Origin: JAWOJF01 sp046481785
Lineage (GTDB): Bacteria > Bacteroidota > Ignavibacteria > Ignavibacteriales > Ignavibacteriaceae
Direction: 5' to 3'
Assembly: GCA_046481785.1 (NCBI GenBank)
Contig: JAWOJF010000354.1
Location: 1-13,457 of the forward strand
Length of the DNA stretch: 13,457 nt
Numbering within the stretch: the first letter of the stretch is position 1; the number at the start of each line of letters is the position of its first letter. Under the pieces are notes generated by a model. It had not been told where the DNA came from. It worked only from the letters and a program-made list of their open reading frames with translations, and made no database searches. The translations under genes were made by a program, and so were the position numbers. Of this stretch, positions 1 to 6,645 are shown one piece after another.

Positions 1-246
1 GACAGGTTCTACAAAAAAGTAAAAGCAGATGAGAATGTATTCTTCAAACCTCAAAAGGGGAAAAATAAAATTACCTGTCTTGATGATATGGGAAGAGACG
101 AGAGTATTTTTATTAATGTTAAATATTACTAATTTTTCGTTCCTAAAGGAGCTAAAACAGTCCTCTCCGCGACATGCTGAATCCCTCTTAATCGGGAGAA
201 AAGAAACAGGAAGCAGGGGGAGAAAAAAAAGTGAGAGAAAAGTATC

Positions 247-987
247 ATGGTAATTAATAATAAATTAAAGAAAACTGTTGAGAGAAGACTGTATTTACAA
301 AACAATTATGCTCCTAAACTTAGAAGTCTAGTTGAAACCAGAACTGATCAGCTTAATTTTTCTGTTGACCAGAGAAATGCTGCCGAGAAGTCGATGGATG
401 CTTTAATTTGGAAATTGACTGCAGCTGGAATACACTTAGAACGACTATGGCAATTTAAAGAATCTGAAATGATTAAAAGATTATTTGAAACTGTAAATGA
501 AAACAGAATTGATCCCAGATGTTTTACAGATAACGAAGTTGCGTATCTAACTTTAGAATTCGAAGCATTTTTGATTCAAGCACGGTCCTTTATAAGTATA
601 GCACAGATTCACACCCTACATGCCTGTGGTATTCCATATAACAAATTACTAACAAACGAAAAGTATGGGAAAATTATACAGAAGAAACCTTATCCACCAG
701 ATAAACTTGTTAACGCGAAACTTTATTTTGATAAGAATGTTTTCAATGAAAATAGATGGGGATTTTTATTAAAAAGCCTTCGAGATCGTGTGATTCACTA
801 TGATCGTATAAGACCAACTAAATTTAATATTGATGATATTGAAGAGTTGTCTGTAAGAGGTTTAAGTTTAGAAAAACTTGCACAAGAGTTTGAGAACGGT
901 TACAATTCTTTACTTGTTGATGTGATCACTCCAATATGGGATCGCAAATGGATTCCTGGTCCTTTTAGAAAAGATATGTGGTATTAA
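247..987 (+). CDS. Uncharacterised protein with HEPN-like R-x4-H motif
   Basis: I do not recognise this 246-residue protein as a named family. It is soluble, mostly helical by composition, and has no signal peptide or membrane segment. Residues 97-125 form a long amphipathic, acidic-to-aromatic stretch. Residues 178-185 read LRDRVIHY, which gives Arg179-x4-His184. That spacing and the flanking hydrophobics resemble the catalytic or nucleotide-binding motif of HEPN domains, whose Arg-His pair lies at the start of the last helix. The C-terminus is rich in Trp and Pro (residues 228-246). An in-frame TGA at 232-234 lies just upstream, so ATG 247 is the first start; a purine-rich leader precedes it but no clear Shine-Dalgarno. 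It stands alone, convergent with pckA. The HEPN link is inference from one motif; a plain helical hypothetical protein is equally possible. Confidence 0.7.
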   Translation: MVINNKLKKTVERRLYLQNNYAPKLRSLVETRTDQLNFSVDQRNAAEKSMDALIWKLTAAGIHLERLWQFKESEMIKRLFETVNENRIDPRCFTDNEVAYLTLEFEAFLIQARSFISIAQIHTLHACGIPYNKLLTNEKYGKIIQKKPYPPDKLVNAKLYFDKNVFNENRWGFLLKSLRDRVIHYDRIRPTKFNIDDIEELSVRGLSLEKLAQEFENGYNSLLVDVITPIWDRKWIPGPFRKDMWY

Positions 988-1017
988 AATGTTTTTTTTC
1001 GTTTTGGAGGAAAAGAG

Positions 1018-1057
1018 GGGATTAATGAAATCCCAGAGAACGCCCTGCCGGGCGTTC
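1018..1057 (-). terminator. Two adjacent stem-loops after pckA, probable terminator
   Basis: Reading the minus strand out of pckA (stop at 1070-1072), an 8-bp perfect stem GAACGCCC/GGGCGTTC with a 4-base loop occupies 1038-1057. A second stem GGGATT/AATCCC with a 5-base loop follows at 1018-1034. The downstream minus-strand sequence is pyrimidine-rich (CCTCTTTTCC) but has no clean U-run. The position, immediately after the operon and between convergent genes, supports termination. It could also serve as a 3'-end stabilising structure. Confidence 0.5.
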
Positions 1058-1069
1058 CCTTATCAGCAG

Positions 1070-2716
1070 TTATAACCTTTTGGGTCCTGCGTCAATCACT
1101 TCCTGCGAGCAGCCTTTTTTGAACAGCTTAAAGTTCTCTACAAACCTTGCAGCAAGTGCATCATATTTCTGCCAGTATTCTTCTTTATTGCCCCACGAGT
1201 TGGATGGATCAAGAACATCCTGCGGTACTTCGGGGCAGGTGAGTGGTACTTCAAATCCAAACAACTTGTCTTTGCGGAATTCCACATTATCAAGTTTGCC
1301 GTCAAGTGCGGCATTAAGAAGATTTCTTGTATGACGTATACTTATTCTTTTGCCAACGCCGAATCTTCCGCCTACCCAGCCTGTATTAACAAGCCATACA
1401 TTAGAACCATGTTTTAACATACGCTGTTTTAACATTGCAGCATAATCGTGCGGGTAACGTACCATAAATGGCGCACCAAAACACGCGCTGAATGTTATTG
1501 TCGGCTCAATACCAAGGCCTATCTCAGTTCCTGCTATTTTGGATGTATATCCTGAAATAAAATGATATTGTGCCTGTTCCGGATTAAGCTTTGCAATTGG
1601 TGGAAGCACGCCCGAAGCATCGCATGTTAAAAAGATTATATTCTTCGGATGTGAATGAGCATATCCTTCCTTAATTGTATTCGGAATAAAATCAAGAGGA
1701 TACGATGCACGTGTATTTTCTGTAAGTGAATCATCATTAAGGTCAATCATTCTGGTTACCGGATCATATACTACATTTTCAAGGATAGTTCCATAACGTT
1801 TTGTAGTAGCATAAATTTCCGGTTCACTATCTGCGGAGAGACGGATAACCTTTGCATAACAGCCTCCTTCAAAATTGAAGATACCGTTTCCGCTCCAGCC
1901 ATGTTCATCATCGCCAATTAATTTTCTGTTCGGGTCTGCAGAAAGTGTAGTTTTACCTGTTCCGCTTAAGCCAAAGAATAATGCTGTATTGCCATCCTTG
2001 CCAACATTAGCGGAGCAGTGCATAGGCAGAACATCATTAAACGTTAAAAGAAAATTAAGGACTGTGAAGATAGATTTTTTAATTTCACCGCCGTACAGGC
2101 TGTTAGCTATAATTGCAGTCCTGTTTGCAAAGTTTAAAACTATTGCAGTTTCTGTTCTTGTACCGTCAATTTTAGGGTCTACCTTAAAGCCGGGCACAAC
2201 AATAACAGTGAATTCGGGAATAAACTTTTTCAGTGTATCCCTGTCATTAGTTGTAATGAACATATTCCGGGCAAAGAGGCTTTGCCATGCATGTTCGGTA
2301 ATAATTCTTACCGCCATACGGTATTCGGGGTCAGCGCCGGCATAACAATCCTGTACAAAAAACTCTTCTCCCTGCGCATATGCCTCCACACGCTGCATAA
2401 GAGAATTAAATTTTTCCAGAGCATAAGGCCGGTTATAAACTCCCCACCATATTTTATCTTCGGTAGATTCCTCTTTAACAACAAATTTATCTGCTGCTGC
2501 GCGTGCAGTATGTTTACCGGTTTTAACAACAATAGGCCCGTTTTTTGCAAGATGAGCTTCATTCCTGAATATTATCTCTTCATAAAGAGCGGACTCTGAA
2601 AGATTCCAGTAAACTCTGTCGAGGTTTGATAAACCATGGTTATGTAATTTAAAATCAGAAGCCATCTCTTTAGCTTCTTTGGATGCAGGTGTATTGAACT
2701 CTAAATATTTGCTCAT
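1070..2716 (-). CDS. pckA: Phosphoenolpyruvate carboxykinase (ATP)
   Basis: This cytosolic enzyme converts oxaloacetate and ATP to PEP, CO2 and ADP (EC 4.1.1.49), the first committed step of gluconeogenesis. The 548 residues match the usual length of about 530-550. Visible motifs are the P-loop GLSGTGKTT (249-257), the kinase-2 metal site LIGDDEHGW (266-274), FEGG (282-285), the metal ligand in MHCSANVG (232-239), and TENTRASYP (332-340) with the catalytic Arg. The oxaloacetate-binding loop reads TGKHTARAAADKF instead of the common TGxxTGRSPxDKF; the Arg is kept (Arg72). I chose ATG 2716 over an upstream TTG at 2722. ATG has GAGGGA about 5 bases ahead and overlaps the TGA of the upstream aminotransferase as ATGA, whereas the TTG would abut its own ribosome site. 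The overlap implies translational coupling. Confidence 0.97.
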   Translation of the reverse strand: MSKYLEFNTPASKEAKEMASDFKLHNHGLSNLDRVYWNLSESALYEEIIFRNEAHLAKNGPIVVKTGKHTARAAADKFVVKEESTEDKIWWGVYNRPYALEKFNSLMQRVEAYAQGEEFFVQDCYAGADPEYRMAVRIITEHAWQSLFARNMFITTNDRDTLKKFIPEFTVIVVPGFKVDPKIDGTRTETAIVLNFANRTAIIANSLYGGEIKKSIFTVLNFLLTFNDVLPMHCSANVGKDGNTALFFGLSGTGKTTLSADPNRKLIGDDEHGWSGNGIFNFEGGCYAKVIRLSADSEPEIYATTKRYGTILENVVYDPVTRMIDLNDDSLTENTRASYPLDFIPNTIKEGYAHSHPKNIIFLTCDASGVLPPIAKLNPEQAQYHFISGYTSKIAGTEIGLGIEPTITFSACFGAPFMVRYPHDYAAMLKQRMLKHGSNVWLVNTGWVGGRFGVGKRISIRHTRNLLNAALDGKLDNVEFRKDKLFGFEVPLTCPEVPQDVLDPSNSWGNKEEYWQKYDALAARFVENFKLFKKGCSQEVIDAGPKRL

Positions 2717-3930
2717 ATCCAATCCCTCACTAACTTTCGGTCGCCAATATACAGTTCATTAGGTGAGTTCGGATCAAGCGCCCATTTCATTCTTTCAATA
2801 CCTTCAGTAATTTCTTTTATAGTTCCGCAGTAGCTTAACCTTAAATGTCCTTCAAGCCCAAATTCAGCTCCCGGAACAGTAAGCACCATTACTTTATCAA
2901 TAAGGAATTCAGAAAGTTTGTTCGAACTTTTTTCATAAACAGAAAAATCAGCGAAACAGTAAAAAGTTCCATCGGGTTTGGTTACTTTTACGCCTTCAAA
3001 AGCACTTAACATATCAACCATTACATTGCGGTTATTCTCAAGTGTTAATCTTAAACTTTCAACACCGGATTGAATTCCGTTAAGGGCACCAACTGCTGCC
3101 TTTTGTAAAAGGACTGAAGGCCCCGAGGTCTGATGTCCCTGAATATTAGACATTGCCTCAATAACTTTTTTATTTCCAACAGCCCAGCCTATCCTGAAAC
3201 CGGTCATTGCATACTGTTTGGAAACACCATTAATAAGAATGATCTTTGATTTTTCAGACAGGTCTTTAGCATAGTTATAGCAGTTGATAGGTTTCTTTCC
3301 ATCAAAAAGCAAACGATGATAAATGTCATCCATTATTAAATAAAGATCTTTTTTCTCACAAAACTGAACAACGTCGGAAATAAACTCTTCGGAGTACATA
3401 ACACCTGATGGGTTATTAGGTGAGTTAATTATTACAGCCCTTGTATAGGAGCCGACTCTTTGTTCAATATCGCTAAGCTTTGGATAAAAGCTTCCGTCTT
3501 CGGGAAGAGCAGCAACCCCAATGGCTCCGCAAAGCTTTGCCATTTCGGGGTAACTAACCCAGTAGGGTGCGGGATAAATTACCTCTTCCTGCGGATTTAA
3601 TATAGCCTGTAAGGCAACCATAATAGCCTGTTTAGCTCCGCCTGAAGCAATTACATTTTCAGGTGCCACCGAGCGGCCGTAATATTCTTCAGTATACCTG
3701 ATAATGGCTTTCTTTAGTGCGGGAATTCCATCTGCTGGTGCATACCTGACTTCACCTGTATTTAAATGTGCGGAAGTAGCAAGTATTGCGTCCATTGGAA
3801 TTTTGCTTTTTGGTTCTCCGCCGCCCAGGTGAATTACCGGGTCACCTTTTTCTCTTAATAATGCAGCCTTCTCATTCAATTTGAGAGTGGGTGAAGCGCT
3901 TATTGACCGCGCTATTTGACTTAAACTCAT
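2713..3930 (-). CDS. Class I aminotransferase, probably aspartate aminotransferase
   Basis: This PLP-dependent cytosolic aminotransferase (fold type I, 405 residues) most resembles the class Ib aspartate aminotransferases, which interconvert aspartate plus 2-oxoglutarate with oxaloacetate plus glutamate. Visible residues are SGGAKQA (96-102, phosphate binding), PAPYWVSYPEM (120-130), NSPNNPSG with Asn173, Asp201-x2-Tyr204 contacting the PLP ring, SKQYAMTGFRIGW with Schiff-base Lys238, and Arg364 in RLSY for the substrate carboxylate. The start is supported by AGGGG six bases before ATG. About 20 residues beyond the usual C-terminus run into the start of pckA. The coupling to pckA suggests an aspartate-to-oxaloacetate-to-PEP flow. 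The aspartate specificity is inferred; aromatic, prephenate or other 2-oxo acid acceptors are not excluded. Confidence 0.93.
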   Translation of the reverse strand: MSLSQIARSISASPTLKLNEKAALLREKGDPVIHLGGGEPKSKIPMDAILATSAHLNTGEVRYAPADGIPALKKAIIRYTEEYYGRSVAPENVIASGGAKQAIMVALQAILNPQEEVIYPAPYWVSYPEMAKLCGAIGVAALPEDGSFYPKLSDIEQRVGSYTRAVIINSPNNPSGVMYSEEFISDVVQFCEKKDLYLIMDDIYHRLLFDGKKPINCYNYAKDLSEKSKIILINGVSKQYAMTGFRIGWAVGNKKVIEAMSNIQGHQTSGPSVLLQKAAVGALNGIQSGVESLRLTLENNRNVMVDMLSAFEGVKVTKPDGTFYCFADFSVYEKSSNKLSEFLIDKVMVLTVPGAEFGLEGHLRLSYCGTIKEITEGIERMKWALDPNSPNELYIGDRKLVRDWI

Positions 3931-4204
3931 TGCGATCCCCTAAAGAAGTGATTGTTTACAATTGCAACTTAATTGAGGAAATTTTTATAATCAATAGTTG
4001 AGTGAATAAATTAATGCTATTATTGAATGTTTATGACAACTATGGAAGAATTATACAGTTTATTATTTGCTAATTATTTACAAAAATGAAATAATGAGCA
4101 TTTATAACTTTTTTGAAATGAAAATAAAAATAATTGTTAGTTATTAATGGCTATTAGTTCAAGGCATTAGTAAATTTTTATTCTAAAAATTTTCATGATT
4201 TACA

Positions 4205-4786
4205 ATGAATGAAGAAATATCTCAATTCTTAAAAATAATATTTTCTGACGGGAAAATAATGAATGATAAAAATGACCAGTATCTGAAGCAGATATCTGTT
4301 CCTCCCAAAACTATATTGTTAAAAGAAGGGGAGATTTCTCATAAAATGTATTTTATAAAACAGGGTTGTATAAGAATGGGTTTTCATCATGATGGAAGAG
4401 ATATTACATTTCAATTTTTTTTTGAGAATCAGTCCGTTTCTTCCATAGAAAGTTTTATTTCAGATCAACCAAGTGAATTCTTTATTGAAACTATTGAACC
4501 TTCTACTGTTTATGTAGTAACAAAAACTGATTTCTGGAAAATAATTAATGACGTTCCGGAAATCAGTCAGCATATGCAGAAAATGCTTATGCAGCGTATG
4601 GGGCACTATGCAAGATTATTTCTTTCCTTTATCAGGGATACGCCCGCTGAGCGGTATAAGCAACTGCTGGAAAACCAGCCGCATATTATTCAAAGAGTTC
4701 CCCAGCATTATATTGCATCATATCTTGGTATCACTTCTGTCTCTTTAAGCAGGATCAGAAACAGGTTATTAAAAGATAAAAAATGA
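4205..4786 (+). CDS. Crp/Fnr-family transcriptional regulator
   Basis: This 193-residue cytosolic DNA-binding regulator has an N-terminal cyclic-nucleotide-binding-type beta-roll (about 25-110), a dimerisation helix (about 115-142), the PAERY linker (147-151) and a C-terminal helix-turn-helix with VPQHYIASYLGITSVSLSRI (165-184). The segment that would be the phosphate-binding cassette (about 74-97) lacks the Gly-Glu and Arg-Ser/Ala pattern of true cAMP receptors, so cAMP binding is doubtful. There is no N-terminal cysteine cluster for an Fnr-type iron-sulphur centre either. It is divergent from the aminotransferase-pckA operon across 274 bases and might control it or the DUF4405 gene downstream. 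No clear Shine-Dalgarno precedes ATG 4205. The effector is unknown. Confidence 0.93.
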   Translation: MNEEISQFLKIIFSDGKIMNDKNDQYLKQISVPPKTILLKEGEISHKMYFIKQGCIRMGFHHDGRDITFQFFFENQSVSSIESFISDQPSEFFIETIEPSTVYVVTKTDFWKIINDVPEISQHMQKMLMQRMGHYARLFLSFIRDTPAERYKQLLENQPHIIQRVPQHYIASYLGITSVSLSRIRNRLLKDKK

Positions 4787-4918
4787 TATGCCAAAACAGT
4801 CGCATCCTCTTTCCCTTTCAGGCTGCCTCTTTTGGATGCAGGCCTAATAAATCTTCTCTGTAAGGAGAGGACAGTTATTATGGTTGCCCTCGTCCTTCCG
4901 GTACAGATCAGATCTTGG

Positions 4919-4952
4919 AAAAGATGACATCTTTTAAAATAATGTCATCTTT
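4919..4952. promoter_or_regulatory. Palindrome plus inverted half-site, candidate operator
   Basis: AAAAGATG-A-CATCTTTT at 4919-4935 is a perfect 17-base palindrome. A further ATGTCATCTTT at 4942-4952 is the exact reverse complement of AAAGATGACAT (4920-4930). The site can therefore be read as one 8+1+8 operator, or as an 11-bp stem around an 11-base loop. No U-run follows, which argues against a terminator. It lies between the Crp/Fnr-type regulator and the DUF4405 gene, about 160 bases before the chosen start of the latter. The AAGATG/CATCTT arms recall the published NsrR consensus arms, but the spacing differs, so I assign no regulator. Confidence 0.45.
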
Positions 4953-5098
4953 GGTGAGATTTATTAACAAATGTTATCGCCGTTGTATTCTCCGGGTTTA
5001 TATATTTATCACGGTAAATATTAAAAGGTAATTATAGTGTTTACAAATATTGAACAACACATGGAAGATTTTTTAAAAACTAACTTTTTAAAAGCATT

Positions 5099-5106
5099 AA
5101 AGGGGG
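5099..5106 (+). promoter_or_regulatory. Strong ribosome binding site deciding the start at 5112
   Basis: AAAGGGGG is followed by a 5-base spacer (TACAT) and ATG 5112. This is the best Shine-Dalgarno near the gene and favours the internal ATG over GTG 5037, which is preceded only by AAAGG at a longer spacing. Confidence 0.65.
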
Positions 5107-5111
5107 TACAT

Positions 5112-5456
5112 ATGGAAACACCGGCTAAATTTAATACACGGGCATTTACCGCTATAGGTATGTTTATATCGGGAATTGGCCTTCCGTTATCAGGCTACAT
5201 GAATCATGTGCTGAGTCTTCAACCACTAATAGATCAGCAGCACCATATATGGATGTCTGTTCATAATATTCTGGCTGTTTTCTTCGTTATATTTTCAACA
5301 TGGCATATCATACTGAATTGGAAAGCATTAAAGAATCATATAAAAAAATCTTCCCGGGTGATGATAAGCAGGGAGTTTGTTTACGCCGCAGCTTTGGTGA
5401 TATTCTTTTTAGCGCTGTCAGTTCTGCATGCTGTTGCGGCAGGCAGCAGGATGTGA
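5112..5456 (+). CDS. Small three-helix membrane protein, DUF4405-like
   Basis: This is a 114-residue integral inner-membrane protein with predicted helices at about 11-29, 49-69 and 88-108. The central part (44-74) carries H-H-I-W-M-x2-H followed by a W-H-I-I-L-N-W-K segment, the pattern of DUF4405 proteins, which are related to the two-haem cytochrome b fold. His51 and His65 are 14 residues apart on the second helix, and His32 and His106 lie near the ends of the others; these are possible haem ligands. The start follows the strong ribosome site at 5099-5106; an alternative GTG at 5037 would add a hydrophilic 25-residue tail. The gene ends 4 bases from the end of menC on the other strand, with no terminator between them. 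A quinone- or haem-linked role is inference. Confidence 0.8.
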   Translation: METPAKFNTRAFTAIGMFISGIGLPLSGYMNHVLSLQPLIDQQHHIWMSVHNILAVFFVIFSTWHIILNWKALKNHIKKSSRVMISREFVYAAALVIFFLALSVLHAVAAGSRM

Positions 5457-5460
5457 ATTA

Positions 5461-6567
5461 TTATTTTATGAATACACTTTCAGCTGTAATATTTTTAAGA
5501 TATTCTTCATCTACAACAGCACCGTGTCCCGGCTGGTTGGGTACTGTTAATGTTCCGTTTTGATTAAGTGTAAATGGATTAAGAACAATATCTTTTTTAT
5601 AATAACGGCTGTTTGCACTTATATCACCGGGTAGCTTAAAGTTTGGAAGGCTTGCAAGCGCAGCATTAATTGCTCTGCCTATTCCGGTTTCAAGCATGCC
5701 GCCGCACCAAACAGGTATACCGGCATCCCGGCAAATATCATGTATTTTTACTGCCGCAGTTAATCCTCCTACACGTGCCGGCTTAATATTTATTACTCTG
5801 CATGCATCCATCTCAATTGCCCATCCTGCATAATCGGGAGAAGTAATACTTTCATCAAGGCATACCGGTGTTTTTATTTTTTGCTGCAGCCTGGAGTGGT
5901 CAATTATATCATTATGTGCAAGGGGCTGTTCAATTAATAATAAATTAAACTCATCAAGTTTTTTTAAATGGTCTGTATCAGAAAGACTATAAGCGCTGTT
6001 AGCGTCAACCTGTAAAAGAATCTCCGGGAAATTTTCCCTCAGGGCTTTTACCGGCTCAATATCCCACCCGGGTTTAATTTTTATTTTTATTCTTTTGTAT
6101 CCCTCCTGCAAATAACCTTCAACTGTTTTAATTAATTCCTTTATTGAATTTTGAATACCGATGCTTACCCCCACAGCTATTTCCTTTTGTACTCCACCGA
6201 GCATCTCAGATAAACTTTTGTTATTCTTTTTTGCAAGCAGATCCCAAACAGCAAACTCCAGCCCGGCTTTTGCAAAATTATTTCCTCTTATCTTTGAAAA
6301 AAGTTTATCCACATCTCCGGGAGAATTTATATCATTGTTTAGCAGGAGTGGGGAGAGGTTCTCATTCATTACCGCCCATGCCGTAGAAGTTGTTTCTTCG
6401 ATATACCAGGGCATATTACTTACCGGCGCTTCACCCCACCCGGTTAATCCTTCGGAAAATATTTTTACAATTATCCCATGGTTGCCATCTTCTACCCATC
6501 CGCTGGTTTTAAAAGGTGAGATATAAGGAAGAAATATTTTTCTTAGTTCTATTCGCTCAATTTTCAT
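5461..6567 (-). CDS. menC: o-Succinylbenzoate synthase (MenC, NSAR/OSBS subgroup of enolase superfamily)
   Basis: This cytosolic enzyme dehydrates SHCHC to o-succinylbenzoate in menaquinone biosynthesis; members of this subgroup often also racemise N-acyl amino acids. It has 368 residues, the usual length. An N-terminal capping domain (GWGEAPVSNMPWYIEE, 43-58) precedes the TIM-barrel. Catalytic residues are visible: Lys161 and Lys163 in the KxK of KIKIKPGWD, the metal ligands Asp188 (VDAN), Glu213 (IEQPL) and Asp238 (LDES), and the second base Lys262 (NIKPARVGG). PVWCGGMLETGIGR (285-298) and LPGDIS (312-317) are typical of this subgroup and argue against dipeptide epimerase or muconate cycloisomerase. 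It follows ppc by 78 bases on the same strand. No other men genes are in the window, so racemase activity alone cannot be excluded. Confidence 0.88.
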   Translation of the reverse strand: MKIERIELRKIFLPYISPFKTSGWVEDGNHGIIVKIFSEGLTGWGEAPVSNMPWYIEETTSTAWAVMNENLSPLLLNNDINSPGDVDKLFSKIRGNNFAKAGLEFAVWDLLAKKNNKSLSEMLGGVQKEIAVGVSIGIQNSIKELIKTVEGYLQEGYKRIKIKIKPGWDIEPVKALRENFPEILLQVDANSAYSLSDTDHLKKLDEFNLLLIEQPLAHNDIIDHSRLQQKIKTPVCLDESITSPDYAGWAIEMDACRVINIKPARVGGLTAAVKIHDICRDAGIPVWCGGMLETGIGRAINAALASLPNFKLPGDISANSRYYKKDIVLNPFTLNQNGTLTVPNQPGHGAVVDEEYLKNITAESVFIK

Positions 6568-6645
6568 GATGGAAAGTTAAATACCTTTTTTAATTTCGAT
6601 CTAATCGCAGTGTTCAAACAAATTGAAATATTGCTGCTTACTTTT

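Larger units (their letters stand above)
4787..5111 (+). other. Non-coding spacer with inverted repeats
   Basis: No convincing gene lies between the Crp-type regulator and the DUF4405 gene. Just after the regulator stop, AGGCTGC (4820-4826) can pair with GCAGGCCT (4838-4845) with one bulge, and GCATCC (4802-4807) can pair instead with GGATGC (4834-4839). These are weak terminator-like folds without a U-run. A strong palindrome follows at 4919-4952 and is listed separately. The last 80 bases are AT-rich and probably hold the promoter of the downstream gene, but I see no clean -35/-10 pair. An in-frame GTG at 5037 would extend the downstream gene by 25 residues. Confidence 0.5.

Noticed and set aside
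29..253. 74-codon open frame before the 246-residue protein
   Set aside because: Low-complexity basic composition, no ribosome site, no recognisable motif, and it overlaps the start of a better gene; I see nothing else in 1-246.
1875..2345. 156-codon plus-strand frame inside pckA
   Set aside because: Antisense shadow of a clear, fully conserved PEP carboxykinase; the frame avoids stops only because of pckA codon use.
5037..5111. GTG start giving a 139-residue form of the DUF4405 protein
   Set aside because: The internal ATG at 5112 has a far stronger ribosome site and starts directly before the first membrane helix.
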